Shown: piece by piece, positions 12,269 through 21,550 of the stretch
Numbering within the stretch: the stretch's first letter is position 1
Layout: each line of letters starts with the position of its first letter
Assembly: GCA_040954595.2 (NCBI GenBank)
Contig: CM082584.2
Span: 3,968,001-4,032,000 of the forward strand
Length of the DNA: 64,000 bases
Direction: 5' to 3'
From: Balanoglossus misakiensis
Taxonomy: Eukaryota > Hemichordata
The notes under the pieces: model-generated
What the model saw: the letters and a program-made list of their open reading frames with translations, nothing else
Told to the model about the DNA's origin: nothing
Database searches by the model: none
Position numbers and translations under genes: made by a program

Positions 12269-12847
12269 AGGGTCTATGACATGCCCTATACAACCACGCG
12301 TAAAATCACTCTTTGGGTCTTGAAGTTAACGTATGTTACTATCTGGCATTGCGTATCACCTTCTGTGCTTAGATAACAGGCAAGTAAAAGTGGCGAGTGG
12401 GCGTGTACCCCTAACCCAACTCAGTCGATTTTTTTCGGCTTTTCAATGTTAAGCCGAAGACTTATCTTGATGTGGACAAATAGTCTTTCACACCTTTGTA
12501 AATCCTCTGCCTGTAATCTTAGGCAAGGGCTTCTTTTGCTTTGAACACTGCTTAATATATAGTTTGTCTTTGTCTATGTACTTAATTACTCATGGCCCGC
12601 TAATTACACTTTACTGTAAACAGAATGGTACACTAGAACCTAGTGTACTTGTTTGTCCATATGCAAATACCTTCACCTGGCTCGAGTGCGAAGTGGCTCC
12701 CTGATCACAGGCATGAAAAAAGGGGGCAAATTCCGGCATTCGTGCACATTTTTCGGAACCGACACAATAAGCAATGCATGGACAGGTACCCTAGGTGAGC
12801 TTTTGACGGGGAAAAATAAAAACTTTTTATAGCATGTCATAGACCCT
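12269..12847. mobile_element. TTAA-flanked MITE with AGGGTCTATGACATGC ends
   Basis: Inverted ends AGGGTCTATGACATGC are flanked by TTAA at 12,265-12,268 and 12,848-12,851. The left TTAA is the right TTAA of the neighbouring element, so one element inserted into the target duplication of the other. Unit B lacks the whole stretch from about 11,890 to 12,957. Confidence 0.85.
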
Positions 12848-13107
12848 TTAAGGTGTGACATACAGCAAGGACTGCAGTAGACAAAGTATACATGGAGTAT
12901 GTGTGTTGGTTCATCTGGTGAACATTCCAGATGTAGGAAATAAAGTGTTTGATCTGGAGTAATTTCAAACACATGGCCATGACTTAATCATGTGTGTCTT
13001 TTGGTAGTTATGTTTCTATACTTCATGTCATTGTTGCAATGTTATTGTGTTGTCTTTAATCCAGTGAGATAAAAACATGATTAAAATTGTCTTGTTGAAT
13101 CTTTCAG

Positions 13108-13229
13108 GAACAAGATGTTAATGGTTGACCACAATACTTACAATGCCTTGCAGATCTTTCAGAAGGAACTTCATCCATCCATTTATAAATTTGGCAGCAG
13201 TGGTTCAAAGGAAGGTTTGAGTTTATATG
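13108..13229 (+). CDS. MSH5: MSH5 copy A exon 7
   Basis: It encodes [20 protein letters not shown] through KEGLSLYG, matching 'DQDTYSVLQIF...KEGLSLFG'. The donor is GTAAGT; phase 2 in, 1 out. The next exon is about 18 kb away because intron 7 hosts the Ngaro element and the TRIM-Deltex gene. Confidence 0.95.
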
Positions 13230-14050
13230 GTAAGTTATTGTGTACATGTACCGGTATTATCATTTCATTTGTCAGTCAGTCTCATTATATTGAACACCTA
13301 TTGCCTGGCCATGAGGGCCATAGCAGCCGTTTATTACCCCCAAGGGGCTGTGAGTTACAAGAATCATATGCTATTTCCATATTTTTTTCTGCTATTTCCC
13401 TAGGGATTCATTCTATTCATATCATGTGACAGATTCTGGCAAATCACGTCACAGTATTAGCATGAGGTATACATGTATTATAAAATCCAATATGGTTGTC
13501 AAGGGGCAATTTCATGATCTATTTTCTATGTCTGGAGTGATTACTAAGATATGCCTTTGGGACCGTCTCAGATTGTCACATAAGCTCAACAAACGAAATA
13601 ACTATGTTTCATGTCAATTCGTTTAGTGGACTTCAATTTCACACTTGTTTAGATGACTAAAAATTTCCTTTTATGTTTTTATTAAAGCAAAAACTAGTGG
13701 TGTACCAAAGAATCTACCTATATTCTGTCTCTCACTCTAGAAGTTCTCTGTTAATTATTTGATTGGATTAAATTACTGCGATTTTCTAACTCTGCAAGTG
13801 ATCAGAGGCAAAAGTTACTCAAAATCTATAGCCATTCTTCAACATTGTAGTTTATTTCGGATATCAACACTTAATTTTTCACACTTTTGAGCTGGTGTTT
13901 AAAGGAGGGGGTTCGGATTCAAACGAATACATTTTGTTCGTTGAGCCTAGGTGACAATCTGAAACGGTCCCTTAGAGATCATTGGCCTTTAGATAAACAT
14001 TGTGCAATTTCATACATTTTTTGTGTCGTGTCTATTTTACTATCCAAAAT

Positions 14051-14204
14051 ATTATAATGAAACAAAGACCACGTGATCATAAACAAGATAGATGCCTCCA
14101 ATGTCCATACGCCAATGAGAGCCATGTTTACAAAAGCCTGTGCCTGACCCTTTCCCTTTAGCGTAGCGCAGCCAGCGGTGGGAATGGGGCAGGGGACCAG
14201 ACTA
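14051..14204. repeat. Half copy of the GGGGACCAGACTA MITE
   Basis: This matches the right half of the element at 30,212-30,464, ending GGCAGGGGACCAGACTA, and is also present in unit B (about 60,190-60,344). The left end is missing, so it is an old truncated copy that predates the A/B split. Confidence 0.75.
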
Positions 14205-14530
14205 CACCACCACCACCACCAACGACAAACATTCTGTTTGCTTTTGTTGTGTCACTGTTTCATGACATTGTAATAGACTCGTTCAGTCGCAGGTGCACAC
14301 TATATCCACACTCAGTAAAGAATATATGCATGGCGAACGGGAAGGGAGGGGGGGGGGATATTATGGGCGTGTCCCTGCCCAATTTTCCCTTAATATGGAC
14401 GTTCCACACATAGTGCCATGAAGCGTTTAGGGACTATGGACAGACTGTCCACAATGTAGAACACGTCCTGCACGCGCCGTGTGACCAACAGATCGTATTG
14501 TCTGTGACCTACTTTACACTATTAAATGTA

Positions 14531-14635
14531 TTATTCAAAACCGCAGCACAGAGCGATATCCATCCGCCATATGCAAATGAGCCGAAGTATAAAAGCAACG
14601 AGCAACGTACAGTCTGTCCCTCCCTTGCAATAGGC
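14531..14635 (+). repeat. Ngaro split direct repeat A1, with promoter
   Basis: This 105-bp repeat is identical to A2 (20,596-20,700). It begins TTATTCAAAACCGCAG and contains a TATA box, so it is the likely start of the element's transcript. Confidence 0.95.
14588..14595 (+). promoter_or_regulatory. TATA box of the Ngaro element
   Basis: TATAAAAG lies about 63 bp before the first gag ATG (14,651). An initiator-like ACAGTCTG follows about 20-25 bp downstream. The same box is copied in A2. Confidence 0.6.
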
Positions 14636-14650
14636 ACGATAGCACGAACC

Positions 14651-14839
14651 ATGGCTCATACTGGTCCCGCAGCCCGAGCTTTTGTGGACTCACACCAGGA
14701 CTCCGCAGAACTTTCCGTTCCCCAGCCAAGACCCGGTCCTAGTGGTGCCACACCCCAGCAAAATGCCGCAGCAGCGCCTAAGCCTGCACCAACACCAGCA
14801 AGTGGAGAGGCAACAAGCGTCAGCAGCAGTGTTACCCAG
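14651..14839 (+). CDS. Ngaro leader exon (N-terminus of the gag-like ORF)
   Basis: The ATG opens 63 codons (MAHTGPAARAF...SVTQ), rich in Pro, Ala, Gln and Ser, and ends at a GTTAGT donor in phase 0. Joined to the acceptor at 15,475 it continues in frame into the zinc-knuckle ORF. The acceptors before the RT ORF (16,591) and the recombinase ORF (18,915) are also phase 0, so this exon could serve as a common N-terminus for all three products. The splicing is inferred. Confidence 0.6.
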
Positions 14840-15045
14840 GTTAGTATTCCCCCTTGTATGCCGCCGGTCATTTCGGTTTTGTTTTGCAGTGCAGTTTTTT
14901 ATGCACTACGGTCCACCAAAACTTCTCTCCTCGTGTTTGTCCTTTTGTTTCGCCTTCCGAATTTTCCTAGTGCAGGTGGAAGGCCAAATCACCATTTTGA
15001 AACTCCGCCACCTGTTAGGCCTGACACCACCTGTTTCGCCAGTTG

Positions 15046-15077
<32 letters not shown>

Positions 15078-15475
15078 CTATGCAATATGCGTCGAATACT
15101 TGGAGTTACAGGAGTGAGCGGCAGGCCAGGCAGTGTGATATACTGCGAGAGCGCCAACATTTGTTTGTTAAATAGAGCTGGGTGGGTTATACCCATGAGT
15201 GCCAAGGAGACCGGCCAGGCAGTTCATCCGGTGATGACTGCGAGAGCGCCGAATTATTGTGGCTGAGGCCAAAGGAAATACATAGGCTCGAGGGAGGAGC
15301 AACGTGAGCGGTCATTTACGTGGCAGAAGCATGTTCGCCTTGAATTTTGCTGATGCCTATGTAATAAGGCGCTCGCCCTGTAAACAAAAGGGGAGTATTC
15401 AGTACGGGAGAGCAAGTATACTTTCCACCCGTGGTAATGGGCAGAGAAGTTATTGTATGTGTACGTTTATTGCAG
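14840..15475 (+). other. Probable intron of the Ngaro gag-like ORF, with a 30-A tract
   Basis: It begins GTTAGT and ends TTTATTGCAG. It contains an uninterrupted run of 30 A (15,046-15,075) and in-frame stops. Nothing conserved is coded here. Confidence 0.55.
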
Positions 15476-15946
15476 AAAGGGGAGTTGGAGAACCTAAAGA
15501 AGCAGGTGAAAAAACTGCAAGAATTGACAGAAACCGCATCTGTGGATGACGCCTTGGAAAAAGTCATGCACCTGGCCCATACTCCATCGTTAACCTCACG
15601 ATCCCAGCTCATCGCCGCCCTGAGGGCCCTGGTGGATAGGGCGACGGTAGCAGCTCACCCAAAGTTACATCGCTTCCGGGCGGTCCTAGCCCAGTTTGAA
15701 TCGAATGATTTCGGCCAAGAAGCTGGGAGGTTGATAGTTCTACTACTGGGAAATAAAGAAGAGGAGGAAATCGCGTCGAAAGTGTCGAAGTTTATGCGGG
15801 ATAGCGGCCATGGCGGCTATCGTCGCCCAAGAGCACAATTCGAACGATTTAGACCATACGAGAGAAGAAACAAAGATGAATTAGTCACATGCTTTGTATG
15901 CGGTGAGAAAGGGCATGTTGCCAGAGCCTGCCCAAATAGAAAGTAG
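15476..15946 (+). CDS. Ngaro gag-like protein, C-terminal part with CCHC zinc knuckle
   Basis: It encodes about 156 residues: a charged helical start (KGELENLKKQVKKLQEL), a middle region rich in Leu and Ala, a basic Arg-rich stretch, and a single zinc knuckle CFVCGEKGHVARAC near the C-terminus (C-x2-C-x4-H-x4-C). Gag-like proteins of this type coat element RNA in particles; that role is inherited from the family and not shown here. An upstream ATG at 15,431 is in frame, but the splice-joined start at 14,651 fits better. Confidence 0.8.
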   Translation, partial: KGELENLKKQVKKLQELTETASVDDALEKVMHLAHTPSLTSRSQLIAALRALVDRATVAAHPKLHRFRAVLAQFESNDFGQEAGRLIVLLLGNKEEEEIASKVSKFMRDSGHGGYRRPRAQFERFRPYERRNKDELVTCFVCGEKGHVARACPNRK

Positions 15947-16591
15947 TGTAACCACATTGCTGTTTTTTTTTTTCTTGTTGATCGTGGATATTTTTTCGTC
16001 ACAGCAAGTAAACATGGGTTACTCATCCACGTACACGCATGCACACTTACACGCATACTCCTCTCGGTCGCCTGCACACTAATTGACGCCTTCATGCACA
16101 CCTGCACAATCGCATACTTTCCACAACCACTCGCACTATGGACGGAACGCATTCACGCATATACATAAAATCGCAAAAAACGTGCCTGAGGAACTGGGCT
16201 TCAGCAAACGCTACACGCACACCCACGATTAAGAACTTGCTGTGATGCTTTTGATAACTTGATATGTACGAAAAGTCGAGGTGCTTACAACCCTCCGTGA
16301 CAATTAAAAAGGTTGTCTTGAGAATAAAAAAAATAAATAAATAAATAAAAAAAAAAAAAAAAAAAATGTGTTTTTTGTTTTGTTTTTATCTCGCCTTCCT
16401 AGATTGGCCCCACTCAACCAGTAGCGGATATACCGTATTTATCATACACCAAACATCGCCCCGAACGCAGGGAGGACTAAAACAGTCCTTTGCATTCATG
16501 CAGCCTCGCCTTACTGAGGTCCTGTCTAGGGGCCCCCTCAAGAGAACATTTTTACATGTAGTAGCCCACAGTTTATATCTATCCTTTTCAG

Positions 16592-18763
16592 TTCACTCCC
16601 TACGCATGGGAAACCGGCCCTGAGGAACTTCCAGTCGCCAGAAAGTCGTACACATGGGTATCTCTTGAGGGCGCCCCTCGACAGGAACCAAGGAGACCCG
16701 TTATCAATGTCGATGAGGTCGCTAAATCCAACAAGAAAGTGTCGCCCGCACTACTATCATTTAGAAACCCACATGAATTTGTCGCCGGGGAGGTTCATAA
16801 ACACAAGGAGGTGTGGAATCGCCTATCGACGGCAGCAGAGAATCCGGCTCAAGTTATGCACTGGATATGTGACAAAGTCACCGTTTCACAGTACTTCAAG
16901 CACTTTCGGGGCACGTTTAAGGGATGTCAATATGACGGACCATCTCCACCGGCAAAGATTTTTGCTAATAACCCCTCATGTCAAAATTTCGTTGGTTTCA
17001 TTTCCAAAACCATACATGATAGACTCCAGACTGGGGCCATTTCTGTCTTTGGTGAAGTTGGGAGGGACCCACCTCCCCACATAGTTATGCCGATAACAGT
17101 CGAACCGAAGAAGCCGCGAATGTGCATAGACATGCGCTTCCTGAATCTATGGATCAGAGACATGCCTTTTAAACTGGACAAGTTAATAGACGTTTCAAGG
17201 TATATGAAAAAAGGAGAATACCACTTCAAGTGTGATGATAAAAGCGGCTATCATGTTCTCATTAGGGAATACGACAGGCGGTATTTTGGTTTCCAATGGG
17301 GAGGCCGTTGGTACGTGAACAATTCATTACCGTTTGGGTGGAAATTGTCCGCCTACATCTACCATACCTTAGGCTATGCGATAACTAGTTATGCAAGAAT
17401 GTTAGGAGTTCCGTGCCTCCAATATATTGACGACAGACACGGTGGCCCCCTGAGATTGCCAGCAACGGCTAATACCGTAGGCAGACAACACAGCTCCTGG
17501 TCTGACTTGGAACTAGCGGAGGCTGCTGCATTCATCCTGTTAGCTATGTGCATCGATGCAGGGTATTTCATTGCCTTAGAAAAGAGCACACTGCACCCCG
17601 TTAGGTCGCTAATAATGCTAGGAATGACGGTAGACACGGAAATTCAAGCTTTCATCATCCCAGAACAGAAAGTAGCTCGCTTCCTCGAGACGGCAGAGTT
17701 AGTACTTTCCAAACCCACTATTCCAGTTACTTTATTGCAAAAAGTTATGGGGAAATGCATTTCTTTCGCTCTCGCAATCCCCTGTGCGCGTTTATATATA
17801 AGACAAATGGCACATGCCATATCTAAGATGCAGGTATCGGCACAGAACTTGGTGCGCATTAAAGGCCCCCTTCGGGAGGAAGTGCAATTTTGGCTCCAGA
17901 TTGTACGTAACGCTCCCCCATTTCGTTGGCCTCGAGAAAGCCACAACGTTATACATGTATACACCGACGCCAGCTCGTTCAAATGGGCCGCGATACTGCA
18001 GCCAAATTCGCAACAGCGACAAGTAGTCAGTGACTCGTGGGAAACCGAGTGGATGCCCAGACCAATAGCAGAAAAGGAAGCCGAGGCTCTCGCCAGAGCA
18101 CTTGTTGCTTTCAAGTCAGAACTAGCCGACGCGCGGGTGGACATACACTCAGATTCCGCAATCCTAGTCCACGCATGGAATGGCGGCTTCCCCGGATCAA
18201 AATCAGTTCGTTTAAACGAACTGTTGAAAAAGATCTTCAACCTGTGTTTTGAGTCGAATATTCGATTAAGGATAGTGCACGTCAGATCACATGAAAATCC
18301 CGCGGATCAGCCATCTAGGCACCTGTCCTTGTCAGAGGCCACACTCTCGGATGAGGCGTGGAAGAAAATAGACAGGCAATTTGGCCCACACACAATCGAT
18401 GCTATGGCAAACAAGTCTAACGCTAAATTATCCAAATTCATTTCCGCTTTTCCACAACCCGAAAACACCGGTGTAAATTTCTTTAATTATAAATTCGCGC
18501 CAGATGAGAACCTATATGTCTACCCTCCATTCTCGCTCGTGCATGCTGTTGTGAACCACATCGTCCAAAACGCACTAAAAGCAACAGTACTCGTTCCTCG
18601 GAGCCACTACCCTCCGTTCTGGCCGTCAATCCAGAGGGCGGCACGTAGTTTCAACAAATTCGCCAGTCGAGGGGAGGTCGGCGTCGTGCTTGGGCCAACA
18701 CGATCGGGTTATCATCCGTATAAGCTACAGTGCGACCTTTTTGTCGCTACATTCGCCCCTTAG
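16592..18763 (+). CDS. Ngaro reverse transcriptase - RNase H polyprotein
   Basis: The frame is open from 16,565 to a TAG at 18,761-18,763; I start it at a strong acceptor (CTATCCTTTTCAG). No ATG precedes the RT domain. Visible RT motifs are KPRMCIDMRFLNLW, FGFQWGGRWYVNNSLPFGW, the catalytic YIDD (Y codon at 17,423) and LGMTVDTE. RNase H follows with catalytic Asp in YTDASS (about 17,966), Glu in EAEALARAL, Asp in HSDSA and the final HxxxADQPS motif. The C-terminal 170 residues (YPPF...) are typical of DIRS-order polymerases. It would copy element RNA into DNA. No frameshift or stop interrupts it. Confidence 0.92.
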   Translation, partial: FTPYAWETGPEELPVARKSYTWVSLEGAPRQEPRRPVINVDEVAKSNKKVSPALLSFRNPHEFVAGEVHKHKEVWNRLSTAAENPAQVMHWICDKVTVSQYFKHFRGTFKGCQYDGPSPPAKIFANNPSCQNFVGFISKTIHDRLQTGAISVFGEVGRDPPPHIVMPITVEPKKPRMCIDMRFLNLWIRDMPFKLDKLIDVSRYMKKGEYHFKCDDKSGYHVLIREYDRRYFGFQWGGRWYVNNSLPFGWKLSAYIYHTLGYAITSYARMLGVPCLQYIDDRHGGPLRLPATANTVGRQHSSWSDLELAEAAAFILLAMCIDAGYFIALEKSTLHPVRSLIMLGMTVDTEIQAFIIPEQKVARFLETAELVLSKPTIPVTLLQKVMGKCISFALAIPCARLYIRQMAHAISKMQVSAQNLVRIKGPLREEVQFWLQIVRNAPPFRWPRESHNVIHVYTDASSFKWAAILQPNSQQRQVVSDSWETEWMPRPIAEKEAEALARALVAFKSELADARVDIHSDSAILVHAWNGGFPGSKSVRLNELLKKIFNLCFESNIRLRIVHVRSHENPADQPSRHLSLSEATLSDEAWKKIDRQFGPHTIDAMANKSNAKLSKFISAFPQPENTGVNFFNYKFAPDENLYVYPPFSLVHAVVNHIVQNALKATVLVPRSHYPPFWPSIQRAARSFNKFASRGEVGVVLGPTRSGYHPYKLQCDLFVATFAP

Positions 18764-18915
18764 GTCTTAATTATGGAGACAGACAGACAAAAAATAAAGA
18801 AACAAAAATAATTTTATTCAACGGATAAATATACGTATTTTTTTTTTTTATATACAAGCGACTAAATCATGCGCACTGTACGTCTTCACGTGCTTGTCCA
18901 ATTTTCCCCGCTTAG

Positions 18916-20199
18916 GACTGCTGGATGTGCGGGTTGGACAATCATCACGAAAACTACTGCCATAACTGTGGCACCAAGACTCACTACTCTCGCCAGCGTG
19001 AACATGCCCAGGGAAGTCTCCCAACTGGTTTTAACCTGCCGGAAATCGATCAGCGTATGCAAGTCATTCTCGGCGATCGCTCTCAACATGAAATACAAAA
19101 GGACCGTCTCGTCCAACAACTGGAGTCGTTCCTTTTTAAGTTGGATAGCAAAAAAAGTATCTGGTCGGCAACACCCCAAGATATCACTAGGTTCCTTATT
19201 TTTAAAGATAAAGACGCGAAAACTCAGGTACATGAGGTAAATTGTGCACATTTAGGATCATCTGGACTCCAGCAGTGTGCTTGTCCAAAAAGGCTCCGTG
19301 CCAATACAGTCAGAAATATGGTCTCCAAATTAAAGACATTTTATCAGTCCCAGGCAGTGGTAGCCGGTAAGGCCACCCCTAACCCCTTGGAGTCAATTAT
19401 AATAGAAAGGTACATTAAGAAAACATCTGAAGAACAGGCCAGAGCACTCCTGACACCAAAGCAGGCGAAACCTCTCTTTCTAGATAAGATGCGGCTAATT
19501 TACCGTCATATTATAGACAAAATGAAGAGCCCACAAACTGCTCAACAATTGTACATTCTCGCCAGGGATATGGCATTTTTTAAACTACTAGCCTTCTCTG
19601 GTGACAGGGCGCATGATTTAGGACACGTGAAAACGCAGGAAATTTTGCGGCTACCCGATAATTCAGGCCTGCTCTTCAATCACACCTTTGGTAAAACGCT
19701 CCGGGGGGCGGGGTCAAACCTATTCGCAGTTAAGCGATGCCAAGATACTCTCATGTGTCCGATTAACACTTTGGAGGCATATCTCGAGCTTGCATCCAGC
19801 CTCGATATCGACCTTACAACAGGTTACCTGTTTCGCCCTACAAACTCACAGGGAGTGCCAGAGCAAAAGCCGTTCTCATCGCAATTAGCTTATCACCGGT
19901 TAAAAACATACCTACTAGATGTAGGAATCGACGCAGGCGAAACCCCACATGGCTGCCGAAGTGCTTGCGCTATTTCTTTGGCCATGGCAGGCACGGACAT
20001 TAAGACTCTTATGTCCCATGTGGGTTGGAGGGCGGAAGAAACGGCACAGTACTATATGCAGTTAGGGAAGGTCATTAGTTGGGGATCACCAGCAAGCACC
20101 TTATCTGAGTTAGCCAACGACGAAAAGCAGAACACAAAAAGATATGAGAACCTCAATGAGTTAATTGGATTTTCCAAGGCTTTTGTTGAGAAAAAATGA
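18916..20199 (+). CDS. Ngaro tyrosine recombinase
   Basis: From the first ATG (18,925) the protein has 424 residues. An in-frame splice acceptor at 18,914-18,915 adds the triplet DCW just before it, completing a CWMC...CHNC zinc-binding motif, and the acceptor's own TAG is the upstream stop, so the exon probably starts at 18,916. The integrase-like fold is shown by Arg in GDRAHDL (residue 228), His and Arg in HGCRS (342, 345) and the nucleophile Tyr in QYY (376/377), the R-H-R-Y set of phage-integrase-family enzymes. It should join the circular DNA copy to the target. It ends in TGA at 20,197-20,199. Confidence 0.92.
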   Translation, partial: DCWMCGLDNHHENYCHNCGTKTHYSRQREHAQGSLPTGFNLPEIDQRMQVILGDRSQHEIQKDRLVQQLESFLFKLDSKKSIWSATPQDITRFLIFKDKDAKTQVHEVNCAHLGSSGLQQCACPKRLRANTVRNMVSKLKTFYQSQAVVAGKATPNPLESIIIERYIKKTSEEQARALLTPKQAKPLFLDKMRLIYRHIIDKMKSPQTAQQLYILARDMAFFKLLAFSGDRAHDLGHVKTQEILRLPDNSGLLFNHTFGKTLRGAGSNLFAVKRCQDTLMCPINTLEAYLELASSLDIDLTTGYLFRPTNSQGVPEQKPFSSQLAYHRLKTYLLDVGIDAGETPHGCRSACAISLAMAGTDIKTLMSHVGWRAEETAQYYMQLGKVISWGSPASTLSELANDEKQNTKRYENLNELIGFSKAFVEKK

Positions 20200-20513
20200 G
20201 CCTCCCGATGTATTTCTCTGACACAGTAAATTTATTTTTTTTCCCTTTGTTTTCTCTCTCTCGCACTATACCCCGACAGGGAAGAGTGCACCAGACAATT
20301 TTCAAGTACTTATAACGGAATAAAGCACAATAAAATGAAGGTACCGTTTTTCGTTCTTTTTCATTTCCAGCCGTAATTTATGGCTGGATGAAGGTTGGGT
20401 GTGTTTGTAGTGGAAGCTTGTTTGTTACTTTGGTTGACTGTATTTTAAGGATTGGGGGGATACCCAACTAGGTAATAATGGGCTCAAGCGCGAGGAGAAT
20501 AGGCTTTGCGTCC

Positions 20514-20595
20514 GGATGCGCCTCCAAAAGCCCAGACCCATTCCTTTAACAATAGGCATATCCATGAGCGAAGTGATGCGGCTTTAAATACTTAG
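20514..20595 (+). repeat. Ngaro split direct repeat B1
   Basis: This 82-bp repeat (GGATGCGCCTCC ... ATACTTAG) is identical to B2 (20,837-20,918). It directly abuts A2, forming the B1/A2 junction expected for circle-based integration. Confidence 0.95.
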
Positions 20596-20700
20596 TTATT
20601 CAAAACCGCAGCACAGAGCGATATCCATCCGCCATATGCAAATGAGCCGAAGTATAAAAGCAACGAGCAACGTACAGTCTGTCCCTCCCTTGCAATAGGC
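20596..20700 (+). repeat. Ngaro split direct repeat A2
   Basis: This 105-bp segment is identical to A1 (14,531-14,635), including its TATA box, so it could also fire transcription rightwards toward the TRIM-Deltex 5' exon. Confidence 0.95.
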
Positions 20701-20836
20701 CAAGAGAGTAGGGCTATGTGCGTAAACGGGACAGGGTGGGGATTTTATATGACCAGCCCCCTCGGTAAATCCTTTGCGAATGTATTCCCACCCGCCCTCC
20801 CGCTTTTTGAATATAAGAGGTTTTACACTTCGCTAT

Positions 20837-20918
20837 GGATGCGCCTCCAAAAGCCCAGACCCATTCCTTTAACAATAGGCATATCCATGAGCGAAGTGAT
20901 GCGGCTTTAAATACTTAG
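20837..20918 (+). repeat. Ngaro split direct repeat B2 (right end)
   Basis: This 82-bp segment is identical to B1 and ends CTTAG at the junction with host sequence (TACTTTGAACC). A unique 136-bp spacer separates it from A2. Confidence 0.95.
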
Positions 20919-21037
20919 TACTTTGAACCTTGTTGAACGAAACGTGTTACGCATGCGCTGACTGCATTACCAAGGCTGTAGCGAAAGCTTCTCTGGATCT
21001 GGTACCCGATTGAACAAGGCATCATTTGCCAACTAAG
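20919..21037 (+). other. Likely non-coding 5' exon of TRIM-Deltex copy A
   Basis: It ends CAACTAAG before a consensus GTAAGG donor, conserved in unit B (donor at 60,772). An acceptor (TTTATCATCAG, 22,651-22,652) lies 29 bp before the coding ATG. The left edge is not defined; I set it at the Ngaro junction. No long frame is conserved between A and B here. Confidence 0.45.
20949..20960. promoter_or_regulatory. NRF-1-like motif before the TRIM-Deltex 5' exon donor
   Basis: ACGCATGCGCTG resembles the NRF-1 core (GCGCATGCGC) and is conserved at 60,683-60,694 in unit B. The Ngaro element sits 30 bp to its left. Confidence 0.3.
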
Positions 21038-21525
21038 GTAAGGTTTAATTTCCTAAGTTGTTCATACATCATTTATTTTGGATGATGGTAGGAAACAATG
21101 ATGATATCTTTGTGGTCCGTACAACCTTGAAAATCCCCTCTTTTAAGCGAAAGATCTCTACAATACGTTCCGACTGAAACAAAATTTAACAAAAACACTT
21201 CCTGGTTCAGTAAACTTACACCCCAACAGTCTAAATGGTTGTATTGTTTTAACAAGGTGAATCGCATTCCACTAAATACGGACTATCACAAAACGACCTC
21301 GACAATTTGATCAGCGACATTATTGTGCAATCAATTTGAAATAATCATATCAAATCAAGAGTAAATACAATTATTTTTTCCGTCCTCGGGAGTGTAGATT
21401 TTTGAGGTGTTATACATGAAAACAGTGTACATGGATATAGGCCATCACCGCCTAGCATTTTGACCACACAACTTTGACCACAAACATCACATGATTCGCC
21501 CAAATCACGTTATGTCATGAAATAT

Positions 21526-21536
21526 GAAAGTGAAAG
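21526..21536 (+). promoter_or_regulatory. IRF/ISRE-like motif in TRIM-Deltex intron
   Basis: GAAAGTGAAAG fits the GAAANNGAAA core of interferon-regulatory-factor sites. It is conserved in unit B (61,255-61,265). Short motifs like this also occur by chance. Confidence 0.25.
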
Positions 21537-21550
21537 AGCAGTATGTTTAA

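Larger units (their letters stand above)
14531..20918 (+). mobile_element. Complete Ngaro-type (DIRS order) tyrosine-recombinase retroelement
   Basis: The 6,388-bp element carries split direct repeats in the order A1 - ORFs - B1 A2 B2, a gag-like zinc-knuckle ORF, reverse transcriptase with RNase H, and a tyrosine recombinase. There is no methyltransferase domain, which fits Ngaro rather than DIRS1 or PAT. Elements of this kind are copied through RNA and are thought to integrate as a circle by recombinase action, so they leave no target duplication. Unit B shows this directly: the empty site near 60,651 joins AAATGTA to TACTTTGAACC with nothing duplicated, and the ends are fixed to within 1 nt. 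The A and B repeat pairs are identical over 105 and 82 bp and all three ORFs are open, so the copy looks young and possibly autonomous. Confidence 0.95.

Noticed and set aside
14498-15046. Gag-like frame starting at 14,498
   Set aside because: That start lies in host sequence left of the Ngaro end and before the TATA box; the ATG at 14,651 is the plausible start.
18925-20199. Crypton or other DNA transposon from the tyrosine recombinase
   Set aside because: The same element encodes RT-RNase H and has A1-B1A2B2 split repeats, so it is a Ngaro retroelement.
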